Shown piece after piece: positions 51,118 through 58,417 of a stretch of DNA of 64,000 bases; the first letter of the stretch is position 1, and the number at the start of each line of letters is the position of its first letter. This stretch comes from Nocardioides sp. SYSU D00038. GTDB lineage: Bacteria; Actinomycetota; Actinomycetes; Propionibacteriales; Nocardioidaceae. The notes under the pieces are model-generated. The model was not told where the DNA came from. It saw only the letters and a list, made by a program, of their open reading frames with translations, and made no database searches. The stretch covers positions 248,001-312,000 of the forward strand of contig NZ_JAFFJT010000014.1 of assembly GCF_016924665.1 (NCBI RefSeq), in the 5' to 3' direction. A program made the position numbers and the translations under genes.

Positions 51118-51548
51118 TGGCGGCGCTCGGCGATGAACGCGAGCCGGCGCAGGGTCTCGACGTTGCGCCAGCCCAGCGGCACGTCGCGCAGCGGCTTCGG
51201 CACCAGCAGCCCCGGGCCGCTGGCGACGTCCTCCTCGAGCACCACCGTGCAGCCGTCACCGTGCGGCTGGATCCGGATCGTCACCTGGGCCTCGCCCGCC
51301 GGCCAGCCCCGCGCGCGCAGCTTGAGCAGCGAGTGCGGCCGCGACTCCAGCACCTCGGTGGAGTCGTCGATGAGCATCGGCCAGGTGCCGACCGAGTGGT
51401 GCAGCTGGCTGCCCTTTGCCGGCCAGCTGTCGTCGACCTCCCTCATCCGGGAGGCGCCCACCACCCACAGCGGGTAGAGCCAGCCGTCGGCCAGTACCTC
51501 CCAGAGCTGCTCCGGCGTGGCCTGCATCGTCCTCGTGTTGGTGCTCAT
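51114..51548 (-). CDS. SRPBCC (START-like) ligand-binding protein
   Basis: 144 residues of the polyketide-cyclase/START fold: TMQATPEQLWEVLADGWLYP (about residues 7-26), SQLHHSVGTWPMLIDDSTEV, LKLRARGWPAGEAQVTIRIQ and a C-terminal helix NVETLRRLAFIAERRQ. It binds hydrophobic ligands or lipids. It is translationally coupled to the FAD oxidoreductase, perhaps presenting its substrate. Divergent from the DAO-Rieske gene across a 114-bp promoter region. Confidence 0.82.
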   Translation of the reverse strand: MSTNTRTMQATPEQLWEVLADGWLYPLWVVGASRMREVDDSWPAKGSQLHHSVGTWPMLIDDSTEVLESRPHSLLKLRARGWPAGEAQVTIRIQPHGDGCTVVLEEDVASGPGLLVPKPLRDVPLGWRNVETLRRLAFIAERRQ

Positions 51549-51662
51549 GCCGGGCCGGTAACCGTCGGGGCCGCCCCGGATGCAGCGCCGGGCAGCCGGA
51601 CTGGCCCGGGAGGTGATCGGATACCGGTCGCGGTCCGTCGTGCCACGCCGCCAGGAGGTCCC

Positions 51663-53126
51663 GTGACCCTGCCCTCGCTCTGGGAGACCCGCCACCCGGG
51701 AGCCCCCCGCCCCGCCGCCGAGGTGGGCGGTCACCACGAGGTGGTCGTCGTCGGAGGCGGCATCACCGGACTGGTGGCTGCGGTCGAGCTGGCTCGCACC
51801 GGGCACGACGTGGCGCTGCTCGAGGCGCGCACGCTGGGCAGCGGCACCACCGGGCGCAGCACCGCCAAGGTCAGCGTCCTGCAGGGCAGCCGGCTCTCCT
51901 CGATCCGGTCGCGGCACCCCGAGGGCGTGGTGCGCTCCTACGTCGCCGCCAACCTCGCCGGGCAGGAGTGGCTGGCGGCGTTCTGCGCCGAGGAGGGCGT
52001 CGCCGTGCAGCACCGCACGGCCTACAGCTACGCCCACGGACCCGACGGCGCCGCCACCGCTCGCCGCGAGGCCGAGCTGGCGGCCGCCGCCGGCCTGCCC
52101 GCCCGCTGGGTCGACGACCTGCCGCTCCCGCTGCCGACCGCCGGAGCCGCGGCGCTCGACGACCAGTGGCAGCTGGACCCCCTCGAGCTGGTCGGGGCGC
52201 TGGCCGGGACCGCACGGCGGCACGGCGCCACCCTCCACGAGGGGGTGCGGGTGCGGCGGGTCACCGGGCACGGCCCGACGCACGTGCAGACGACGACGGG
52301 CGAGGTGACCGCCGACCGCGTGGTGGTGGCCACCGGCATGCCGATCCTCGACCGGGGTGGCTACTTCGCCCGGATGTCGCCCTCGCGGTCCTACGGGCTG
52401 GCCTACCTCACCCCGGAGCGCGCCGTCGACGGCATGTTCCTCTCGGTCGACCAGCCCTCGCGCTCACTGCGCGACACCCCCGGCCCCGGGCGGCCGGTGC
52501 TGCTGGTGGGTGGCAACGGCCACGCCACCGGCCGGCACGGCTCGACCCGGGCCCGGCTCGACGAGCTCGACGCCTGGACCCGGGAGCACTTCCCCGGCGC
52601 CGAGCTGACCCACGAGTGGTCGGCGCAGGACCACCTGCCCCACCACGGGCTGCCGTTCGCCGGGCCGCTGCTGCCCGGCCGCGACGACGTGCTGGTCGCC
52701 GGCGGGTTCTCCAAGTGGGGCCTGACCAACGGACCGGCCGCCGCCCTGGCGCTGGCCGCCCGGGTCGAGGGCCGGTCGCCCGCCTGGGCGGACGTGCTCG
52801 ACCCGTTCCGGACCCGCGAGCTGCGGGGGCTCCCCCAGAGCCTGCGCGAGAACGCGGTCATCGGTTTCGAGATGGCCCGCGGCTGGGTGCGGCCGCTGGT
52901 GCCCACCGGCGCCGGGTCCGAGCCGCACGTTCGGCCCGGTGTCCCGCCGGTCGCCGACGGGCCCGGGGACCGGGTCTCCGCCGTGTGCACCCACCTGGGC
53001 GGCGTCGTGGCGTGGAACGACGCCGAGCGCAGCTGGGACTGCCCGCTCCACGGCTCGCGGTTCGACACCGACGGCTCGGTGCTCGACGGGCCGGCCACCT
53101 GCGGCCTCACCCGCCGGGCCGGGTGA
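51663..53126 (+). CDS. FAD-dependent oxidoreductase (DAO family) with C-terminal Rieske domain
   Basis: 487 residues. The DAO part shows VVVVGGGITGLVAAVELART (about residues 25-44), TTGRSTAKVSVLQGSRLSSI and HGLPFAGPLLPGRDDVLVAG. The last 50 residues contain the Rieske site C442-x-H444 ... C460-x2-H463. This architecture occurs in stress- or amine-oxidising enzymes of actinobacteria and bacilli (YhfW-like); the substrate is unknown. GTG at 51663 has an excellent AGGAGG site. Complete FAD and 2Fe-2S ligands suggest an active enzyme. Confidence 0.85.
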   Translation: MTLPSLWETRHPGAPRPAAEVGGHHEVVVVGGGITGLVAAVELARTGHDVALLEARTLGSGTTGRSTAKVSVLQGSRLSSIRSRHPEGVVRSYVAANLAGQEWLAAFCAEEGVAVQHRTAYSYAHGPDGAATARREAELAAAAGLPARWVDDLPLPLPTAGAAALDDQWQLDPLELVGALAGTARRHGATLHEGVRVRRVTGHGPTHVQTTTGEVTADRVVVATGMPILDRGGYFARMSPSRSYGLAYLTPERAVDGMFLSVDQPSRSLRDTPGPGRPVLLVGGNGHATGRHGSTRARLDELDAWTREHFPGAELTHEWSAQDHLPHHGLPFAGPLLPGRDDVLVAGGFSKWGLTNGPAAALALAARVEGRSPAWADVLDPFRTRELRGLPQSLRENAVIGFEMARGWVRPLVPTGAGSEPHVRPGVPPVADGPGDRVSAVCTHLGGVVAWNDAERSWDCPLHGSRFDTDGSVLDGPATCGLTRRAG

Positions 53127-53180
53127 AGGATCACCCCGACGGACGAGGGGTCCCGGCTTGGCGCGACGCCGTTCACCGGC

Positions 53181-53186
53181 TATCCA
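53181..53186 (+). promoter_or_regulatory. -10 box of the LuxR-type regulator
   Basis: TATCCA ends 6 bases before the GTG at 53193; leaderless promoter. Confidence 0.45.
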
Positions 53187-53192
53187 TGGGGT

Positions 53193-53822
53193 GTGCACTC
53201 CAGCCTGGTCCGGGTGGCGGTCGTGACGACCGACGAGATCGTCGCGGCCGGGATCGAGCAGGTGCTCTCGGCCTCGGGGACGCCCATCGAGGTCGTCGCC
53301 CTCGACCCAAGCGGTGCCGCAGACGCTCCGGACGTGGTGCTCTACGACGTCAAGGGCCTCCACGACGGCGACGCCGGCGAGCTGGAGCACCTGGTCAAGG
53401 AGACGCCGTCGGTGGTCGTCGCCCTGGCCCAGGACCTCCGTCCCGAGCTCGCCCAGCGAGCCCTCGAGCTGGGGGTAGCGGGCTGCATCAGTCTCGCCGC
53501 CCAGCACCAGCAGTTGACCGACCTGGTCCGCGCGGCCGCGGCCGGTGAGCTGGCCGGGGAGGCCACCCTCGACACCCCGGGTCTCGACCAGACCTTCGAG
53601 CGGGTCGGCGGCGACGCTCGGCTCACCCCGCGCGAGCTCGAGGTCCTGCGGCTGATCACCCGGGGGCTCAGCAACGTCGAGGTCGCCGGCCAGCTGTTCG
53701 TGTCGATCAACACCATCAAGTCCTGCATCCGGTCGGCCTACCGCAAGATGGGGGTCACCACCCGCAGCCAGGCGGTCGCCTGGTGCCTCCAGCACGGGGT
53801 CGAGCTCACCTCCGACTCCTGA
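53193..53822 (+). CDS. Response-regulator-like protein with LuxR DNA-binding domain
   Basis: 209 residues. The N-terminal receiver-like domain (VRVAVVTTDEIVAAGIEQVL ... APDVVLYDVKGL) has the Asp at the phosphorylation position. It lacks the clear acidic pair near the N-terminus, so it may be only partly functional or non-phosphorylated. The C-terminal LTPRELEVLRLITRGLSNVE, VAGQLFVSINTIKSCIRSAY and RKMGVTTRSQAVAW form a typical LuxR/NarL helix-turn-helix. No partner histidine kinase is adjacent. GTG at 53193 is placed 6 bases after TATCCA. It precedes a strong terminator and the second sigma gene. Confidence 0.85.
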   Translation: MHSSLVRVAVVTTDEIVAAGIEQVLSASGTPIEVVALDPSGAADAPDVVLYDVKGLHDGDAGELEHLVKETPSVVVALAQDLRPELAQRALELGVAGCISLAAQHQQLTDLVRAAAAGELAGEATLDTPGLDQTFERVGGDARLTPRELEVLRLITRGLSNVEVAGQLFVSINTIKSCIRSAYRKMGVTTRSQAVAWCLQHGVELTSDS

Positions 53823-53946
53823 CCGCCCCGAGCCCAGAGGGTTGGCATCGTCAGGAGTGGCAACCGTGCCCGTGCTGCTCGCTCGGGTGACACCGCGACA
53901 CCCGCAGCGAGCAGGGCATGGGGTCCCGGGCGTCCGAGACCGCGCC

Positions 53947-53980
53947 ACGACCCCCGACGCGTCACCGCGCCGGGGGTCGT
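53947..53980 (+). terminator. Terminator hairpin after the LuxR-type gene
   Basis: ACGACCCCCG-ACGCG (53947-53961) pairs with CGCGC-CGGGGGTCGT (53966-53980), a 15-bp stem with one mismatch and a TCAC loop. Confidence 0.7.
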
Positions 53981-54015
53981 CACACCTCTCGGGGTGGTTC
54001 GGGCCGAGAACCGGC

Positions 54016-54044
54016 CACCCCTGGGGATGGAAACGTCCGTCAGC
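54016..54044 (+). promoter_or_regulatory. Bipartite upstream motif of the second sigma gene
   Basis: CACCCCTG, 15 bases, GTCAGC, the same as at 42301-42329, and 36 bases before the ATG at 54081. Confidence 0.5.
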
Positions 54045-54080
54045 CCGTCTGGACCACCCCCGGGCCGGTACCGGTTGTGC

Positions 54081-54863
54081 ATGACCGCACCTGCACCGTG
54101 GCGCGCCGAGCGCGCCGTCCGCGAGGAAGAGACCGCGCGCCTGTTCGCCGAGGCCCGGCACGCCGACGACGCCACCCGTGACGAGCTGCTGCGGCGGGTC
54201 GCCGAGATCAACACCTGTGTCGCCCATGCCGTCGCCCACCGCTACCGCGGCCGCGACGTCGAGATGGCCGACCTCGAGCAGGTCGCCTGCCTGGCCCTGG
54301 TCCGGGCCGCGCAGCGCTTCGACCCCGAGCGCTCGGAGAACTTCCTGACCTACGCCGTCCCGACCATCACCGGCGAGCTGCGGCGCTACTTCCGCGACCA
54401 CGGCTGGACCGTGCGACCGCCGCGACGGCTCCAGGAGGTGCGCAGCCAGGTGAGCTCGGTGCGCGACACCCTGCCCTCCGACGAGTTCGGCCGCCCGGCC
54501 AGCGAGCGCGAGATCGCCAAGGTGCTCGACCTGCCGGTCGGCGACGTCTCGGAGGCGCTGCGCCTCGACACCTGCTTCTCCCCCGACTCCCTCGACGTCG
54601 ACCCGGCGACCTCGCCGCGCGTCGTCTCGGTCGACGACGGTCACGACGCCCCCGAGGCCAGGGCGATCCTCGAGCCCCTGCTGGGTCGACTCACCGAGCG
54701 GCAGCGCCGCCTGGTGCACCTGCGGTTCGTCCGCGACCTCACCCAGAGCGAGATCGGGGCCGAGCTCGGCGTCAGCCAGGTGCAGGTCTCGCGACTGCTC
54801 GCCCAGGTCTACGACACCCTGCGCGACGGGCTCGGCGTCCACCAGTTCTCCGACGTCGCCTGA
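54081..54863 (+). CDS. SigB/SigF-type alternative sigma factor (second paralogue)
   Basis: 260 residues closely similar to the sigma factor at 42367: INTCVAHAVAHRYRGRDVEM, ERSENFLTYAVPTITGELRR and YFRDHGWTVRPPRRLQEVRS in region 2. In region 4 it has LTERQRRLVHLRFVRDLTQS and EIGAELGVSQVQVSRLLAQV. ATG at 54081 agrees with the paralogue's start. No anti-sigma or anti-anti-sigma gene is adjacent, and the neighbours have no obvious partner switch. The two probably arose by duplication and may recognise similar promoters. Confidence 0.88.
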   Translation: MTAPAPWRAERAVREEETARLFAEARHADDATRDELLRRVAEINTCVAHAVAHRYRGRDVEMADLEQVACLALVRAAQRFDPERSENFLTYAVPTITGELRRYFRDHGWTVRPPRRLQEVRSQVSSVRDTLPSDEFGRPASEREIAKVLDLPVGDVSEALRLDTCFSPDSLDVDPATSPRVVSVDDGHDAPEARAILEPLLGRLTERQRRLVHLRFVRDLTQSEIGAELGVSQVQVSRLLAQVYDTLRDGLGVHQFSDVA

Positions 54864-54910
54864 CCCGCGCCTGACCGTCGCCACCGTCGCCGACCGTCGT
54901 CCGACCGCAC

Positions 54911-54937
54911 GCCGGCCCCGCGGATCCGGGGGCCGGC
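54911..54937. terminator. Hairpin between the sigma gene and the converging MDR gene
   Basis: GCCGGCCCC (54911-54919) pairs perfectly with GGGGCCGGC (54929-54937), placed 48 bases after the sigma stop and 36 before the opposing stop. Confidence 0.65.
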
Positions 54938-54972
54938 ACCGACCGTCGGCGGCGCCGGCGCCCCGGAGCGGA

Positions 54973-56163
54973 TCAGGGGGTGAAGACCACCTTGATCATG
55001 CCGTCCTGCTTCTTCTGGAACTTCGCGTACGCCGACGGCGCCTCCTCCAACGGGAGGTGGTGGGTGGCGAACGTCTCGACGCCCAGCACGTCCTCGTCCT
55101 GGCTGATCAGCTCGAGGATGTCGTCGCTCCAGTGGCGCACGTTGGCCTGGCCCATCCGCAGCTGCACTTGCTTGTCGAAGAGCTGGAACATCGGCATGGG
55201 GTCGAGCGCACCGCCGTAGACGCCCGACAGCGAGATGGTCCCGCCGCGGCGCACCGACTCGATGGCGGCGTACAGCGCGGTCATCCGGTCGACGCCGGCC
55301 TTCATCATCAGCGGCTCGGCGACGGCGTCCGGCAGCAGGCCGACCGCCTTCTGCAGCAGCGAGGTGCCGGGCGACCCGTGCGCCTCCATGCCGACCGCGT
55401 CGATGACCGAGTCAGCGCCCCGGCCGCCGGTGAGCTCTCGCACCTGCTCGGCGAGCCCCGCGGTCTTGCCGGCCTCCTCGATGTCGATCACCTCGGCCCC
55501 CCGGGCCTGCACCCGGGCCAGCCGCTCCGGCACCAGGTCGGCCACGATCACCCGGTGGCCGCGGTGCATCGCGATCCGGGCGGCCATGTCCCCGATCGGC
55601 CCGGCGCCCAGCACCAGCAGCACGCCGTCGGGCGGCAGCTGCGCGTACTCCACCGCCTGCCAGGCCGTGGGCAGCACGTCGCTGAGGAACAGGAAGCGGT
55701 CGTCCGGCGGGCCCTCGGGCACCTTGATCGGGCCGAAGTGCGCCTGGGGGACGCGGAGCAGCTCGGCCTGGCCGCCGGGCACCTGGCCGTACAGCTTGCT
55801 GTAGCCGAGCAGGCTGGCGCCGGTCCCGTGCTCGCGGTTCTGGGTCGTCTCGCACTGGCTCTGCAGGCCCTGCTCGCACATCCAGCAGCTGCCGCAGCTG
55901 ACGTTGAACGGGATGACGACCCGGTCGCCGACCTGCAGGTTGGTCACCCCCGAGCCGACCTCCTCCACGATGCCCATCGGTTCGTGGCCCACGATGTCGC
56001 CGGGCTCCATGAAGGTGCCGAGCGGCTCGTAGAGGTGCAGGTCGGAGCCGCACAGGCCGGTGCTCGTGACGCGGATGATCGCGTCGGTGGCCTCCTCGAC
56101 CTGGGGGTCGGGCACCTCGTCGACGCGGATGTCGCGGGTGCCGTGCCAGGTGACTGCCTTCAT
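54973..56163 (-). CDS. Zinc-dependent medium-chain alcohol dehydrogenase (MDR)
   Basis: 396 residues. Catalytic zinc region GLCGSDLHLYEPLGTFMEPG (Cys37 and following) with IVGHEPMGIVEEVG, structural zinc cysteines in VSCGSCWMCEQGLQSQC, and NAD(P)-binding VLLVLGAGPIGDMAARIAMH. The length and GSDLHLY motif resemble glutathione-independent formaldehyde dehydrogenase-like enzymes; the aldehyde or alcohol is not identified. ATG at 56161-56163 has a GAGGAGGA site upstream. It lies 64 bp after the F420-type gene on the same strand, so both may be one operon. Confidence 0.85.
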   Translation of the reverse strand: MKAVTWHGTRDIRVDEVPDPQVEEATDAIIRVTSTGLCGSDLHLYEPLGTFMEPGDIVGHEPMGIVEEVGSGVTNLQVGDRVVIPFNVSCGSCWMCEQGLQSQCETTQNREHGTGASLLGYSKLYGQVPGGQAELLRVPQAHFGPIKVPEGPPDDRFLFLSDVLPTAWQAVEYAQLPPDGVLLVLGAGPIGDMAARIAMHRGHRVIVADLVPERLARVQARGAEVIDIEEAGKTAGLAEQVRELTGGRGADSVIDAVGMEAHGSPGTSLLQKAVGLLPDAVAEPLMMKAGVDRMTALYAAIESVRRGGTISLSGVYGGALDPMPMFQLFDKQVQLRMGQANVRHWSDDILELISQDEDVLGVETFATHHLPLEEAPSAYAKFQKKQDGMIKVVFTP

Positions 56164-56227
56164 GTGTTCCTCCTCGGTGGGGACGTGCTGGGTCAGGTGC
56201 GGCCGGTGCCGATCCGGCGAGGGCGGC

Positions 56228-57178
56228 TCACCCGCGCAGGGCGGGGAGCACGTCGCGGCCGTAGCCGGCGATCATGTCCAGGTAGTGCGGGCCCATGTTG
56301 GCGACGTAGACCTCGTCGAAGCCCGCGTCGACGTACGACCGCAGCTGGGCGACGTGCCGCTCGACGTCGGGGCCGGCGACGATGCTCTCGGCGGTCGACT
56401 CCCGGGTGACGAGCTGGCTGGCCTGCTCGAAGTGCTGGGGGCTCGGCAGCACCTGGGCCAGCTCGCCCGGCAGGCCGGCGTTGGCCCAGAGCCGGTGCGC
56501 GTGGTCGACGCCCTCGTCCTCGGTGTCGGCCCAGGCGACCTTGACGCCGCCCTGGGCCGGCTTGCCGCCGGAGAGCTCCTTCCAGCGGGCGACCATCTCG
56601 GCGTCGTCGCTGGTGTTGATGAAGCCGTCGCCGATGCGGGCGGCGAGGTCGAGCGCCTTGGGGCCGAACGCCGAGACGTAGATCGGTGGCGGCTCGTGGG
56701 GCAGCGTGTAGATGCGTGCGGTGTCGACCTGGTAGTGACGCCCGGCGGTGGTGACGACCTCGCCGGTCCAGAGCCGGCGGATCAGGTCGACGGCCTCCTC
56801 CAGCATCTCCAGGCGGACGTCGGCGGAGGGCCACGGGCCGCCCAGGACGTGCTCGTTGAGCGCCTCGCCCGAGCCGACGCCGAGCACGAACCGGCCCTCG
56901 AGCAGGCACGCCGAGGTGGCCGCGGCCTGGGCGATGACCAGGGGGTGGGTGCGCACGGTCGGGCAGGTGACCGCGGTGGTCACCGGGAGCGAGCACGCCT
57001 GCGAGATCGCCCCGATCACCGACCAGACGAACGGGCTCTGCCCCTGCTCGTCGTTCCACGGGTGGAAGTGGTCGCTGATCCACAGCGCGTCGAAGCCGGC
57101 CGCCTCGGCCGCCACCGCCTGCTCGACGAGCTGGGCGGGGGTGTACTCCTCGCAGGACAGGAAGTAGCCGAACCGCAT
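56228..57178 (-). CDS. F420-dependent LLM-class oxidoreductase (G6PD-like subfamily)
   Basis: 316 residues. The luciferase-like barrel shows RFGYFLSCEEYTPAQLVEQA (residues 2-21), DALWISDHFHPWNDEQGQSP, VRTHPLVIAQAAATSACLLE, GRFVLGVGSGEALNEHVLGG and PPIYVSAFGPKALDLAARIG. The order fits the TIGR03557-type F420 family near F420-glucose-6-phosphate dehydrogenase. The true substrate is unknown. ATG at 57176-57178 has GGGAGG just upstream; the 31-residue longer frame is promoter sequence. Divergent from the methyltransferase at 57463. Confidence 0.85.
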   Translation of the reverse strand: MRFGYFLSCEEYTPAQLVEQAVAAEAAGFDALWISDHFHPWNDEQGQSPFVWSVIGAISQACSLPVTTAVTCPTVRTHPLVIAQAAATSACLLEGRFVLGVGSGEALNEHVLGGPWPSADVRLEMLEEAVDLIRRLWTGEVVTTAGRHYQVDTARIYTLPHEPPPIYVSAFGPKALDLAARIGDGFINTSDDAEMVARWKELSGGKPAQGGVKVAWADTEDEGVDHAHRLWANAGLPGELAQVLPSPQHFEQASQLVTRESTAESIVAGPDVERHVAQLRSYVDAGFDEVYVANMGPHYLDMIAGYGRDVLPALRG

Positions 57179-57283
57179 GGGGCCTCCCGGGACGTCGTCG
57201 TTCTCTGCTCCACCGCGGCGGTACCCCTCCCGTCCACCACCATCCGGCCCACCCCGCTCCCCCCCGTCCACGGCCCCGGGGGC

Positions 57284-57348
57284 GGATAGTCCCGGACGAA
57301 ATGGCCCCCCCGCCCGGCCCGGACCCGACCACTTCGTCAGGGACTACC
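57284..57348. repeat. Long intergenic hairpin, third member of the GGTAGTC family
   Basis: GGATAGTCCCGGACGAAATGG (57284-57304, first bases given) pairs with CCACTTCGTCAGGGACTACC (57329-57348), with three imperfections. Unlike the copies at 7878 and 19571 it lies between divergent genes, where a terminator is not expected. Confidence 0.6.
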
Positions 57349-57378
57349 GCGGCCGGGCGGGGTTAGCGGGAGGACTTT

Positions 57379-57393
57379 CACCCCTGGGGGTCG
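57379..57393 (+). promoter_or_regulatory. CACCCCTG motif, incomplete copy
   Basis: CACCCCTGGGGGTCG resembles the first block of the sigma-gene motif, 84 bases before the methyltransferase GTG. The second block GTCAGC is missing at the expected spacing. Confidence 0.3.
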
Positions 57394-57462
57394 TGTCGTC
57401 GGGGGCCGGTCCGGGTAACGCTGGAGCAGCCGTCCCTGCCGGGACCGTCCTGAGGAGGCCCC

Positions 57463-58113
57463 GTGAGCGTCACCGTCCCCGATCAGCGCGCCGGCCGCAC
57501 CACGACCGCGCCGCCGGAGGAGGTCATCGACTTCGGTGGTCTGATGATCCGCTACGACGAGCGCGTGCTCCGGCCCCGGCCATGGACCAGCGCCCAGTCG
57601 CGGTGGGCGGCGGACCTGTGGGCGGCCCGCGGCGGGCGGGCCCTGGAGCTGTGCACGGGCGCCGGCCACATCGGCCTGCTCGCCGCCCACCTCACCGGTC
57701 GCCCGCTGGTCGCCGTTGACGTCGACCCGGTGGCCTGCGCCTGGGCCCGGCACAACGCGGCCGTCGCCGGCCTCGACCGGGTCGAGGTCCGCGAGGGCGA
57801 CATGCGCGAGGCCGTCGCCGCGGGCGAGCAGTTCACGGTGGTCATCGCCGACCCGCCGTGGGTGCTGCACGACGAGGTCGACCGGTTCCCCGAGGACCCG
57901 CTGCTCGCCATCGACGGCGGCACCGACGGTCTCGACCTCGCCAGGATGTGCACCGCCGTGATGTCCCGGCACCTCGCGCCGGGCGGCACCGGCGTGCTCC
58001 AGCTCGGCGACCGCGACCAGGTCGAGGAGCTCAGCGCCGGTCTCGACGACCTCGCCGTCGTCGAGACCCGCGTGCACCCCCGCGGCGTCCTCGTCCGCCT
58101 CGACCGCCGCTGA
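57463..58113 (+). CDS. HemK/PrmC-like methyltransferase
   Basis: 216 residues. ALELCTGAGHIGLLAAHLTG is SAM motif I (about residues 63-82), LVAVDVDPVACAWARHNAAV motif II. VVIADPPWVLHDEVDRF carries the catalytic (D/N)PP(Y/W) motif used for N-methylation of Gln or bases. It lacks the N-terminal recognition domain of true PrmC, so the acceptor is unknown. GTG at 57463 has an AGGAGG site. Confidence 0.83.
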   Translation: MSVTVPDQRAGRTTTAPPEEVIDFGGLMIRYDERVLRPRPWTSAQSRWAADLWAARGGRALELCTGAGHIGLLAAHLTGRPLVAVDVDPVACAWARHNAAVAGLDRVEVREGDMREAVAAGEQFTVVIADPPWVLHDEVDRFPEDPLLAIDGGTDGLDLARMCTAVMSRHLAPGGTGVLQLGDRDQVEELSAGLDDLAVVETRVHPRGVLVRLDRR

Positions 58114-58119
58114 CCCCAC

Positions 58120-58164
58120 GCGCCGGGTCGTCGTTACTCGTCACGAGTAACGACGACCCGGCGC
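58120..58164. terminator. Perfect 21-bp bidirectional hairpin
   Basis: The arms 58120-58140 and 58144-58164 are exactly complementary around TCA. Key bases are GCGCCGGGTCG ... CGACCCGGCGC. It lies between converging genes ending at 58113 and 58172. Confidence 0.8.
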
Positions 58165-58171
58165 CGTTGGG

Positions 58172-58417
58172 TCAGGGGCGGAGCTTGCGCGGGAGCAGCT
58201 TGTGGGTGCCGTCGCACCAGGGCTTGCTGGCCGACTTGCCGCAGCGGCAGACCGCGCTGACCGGGCGCACGGTCTCGTGGCGGGTGCCGTCCTCGTCCTC
58301 GATGACGTGGTGGCCACGCAGCAGCATCGGGCCGCCGGGGCAGAGGACGACGGCGGGCTGCTCGCCGGCCGTGCCCGGGGGCAGCTCCTCGGGCTGGGTG
58401 TCACGCAGGGCGCTCAC
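58172..58417 (-). CDS. CDGSH iron-sulphur domain protein
   Basis: 81 residues. The motif C57-x-C59-x8-C68-D-G-x2-H72 (CRCGKSASKPWCDGTH) is the mitoNEET-type 3Cys-1His 2Fe-2S site. The N-terminal half (ELPPGTAGEQPAVVLCPGGP) resembles the common bacterial CDGSH single-domain form. It may transfer electrons or clusters. GTG at 58415-58417 overlaps the stop of the haem-oxygenase-like gene (GTGA), so it is translationally coupled to it. Confidence 0.88.
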   Translation of the reverse strand: MSALRDTQPEELPPGTAGEQPAVVLCPGGPMLLRGHHVIEDEDGTRHETVRPVSAVCRCGKSASKPWCDGTHKLLPRKLRP

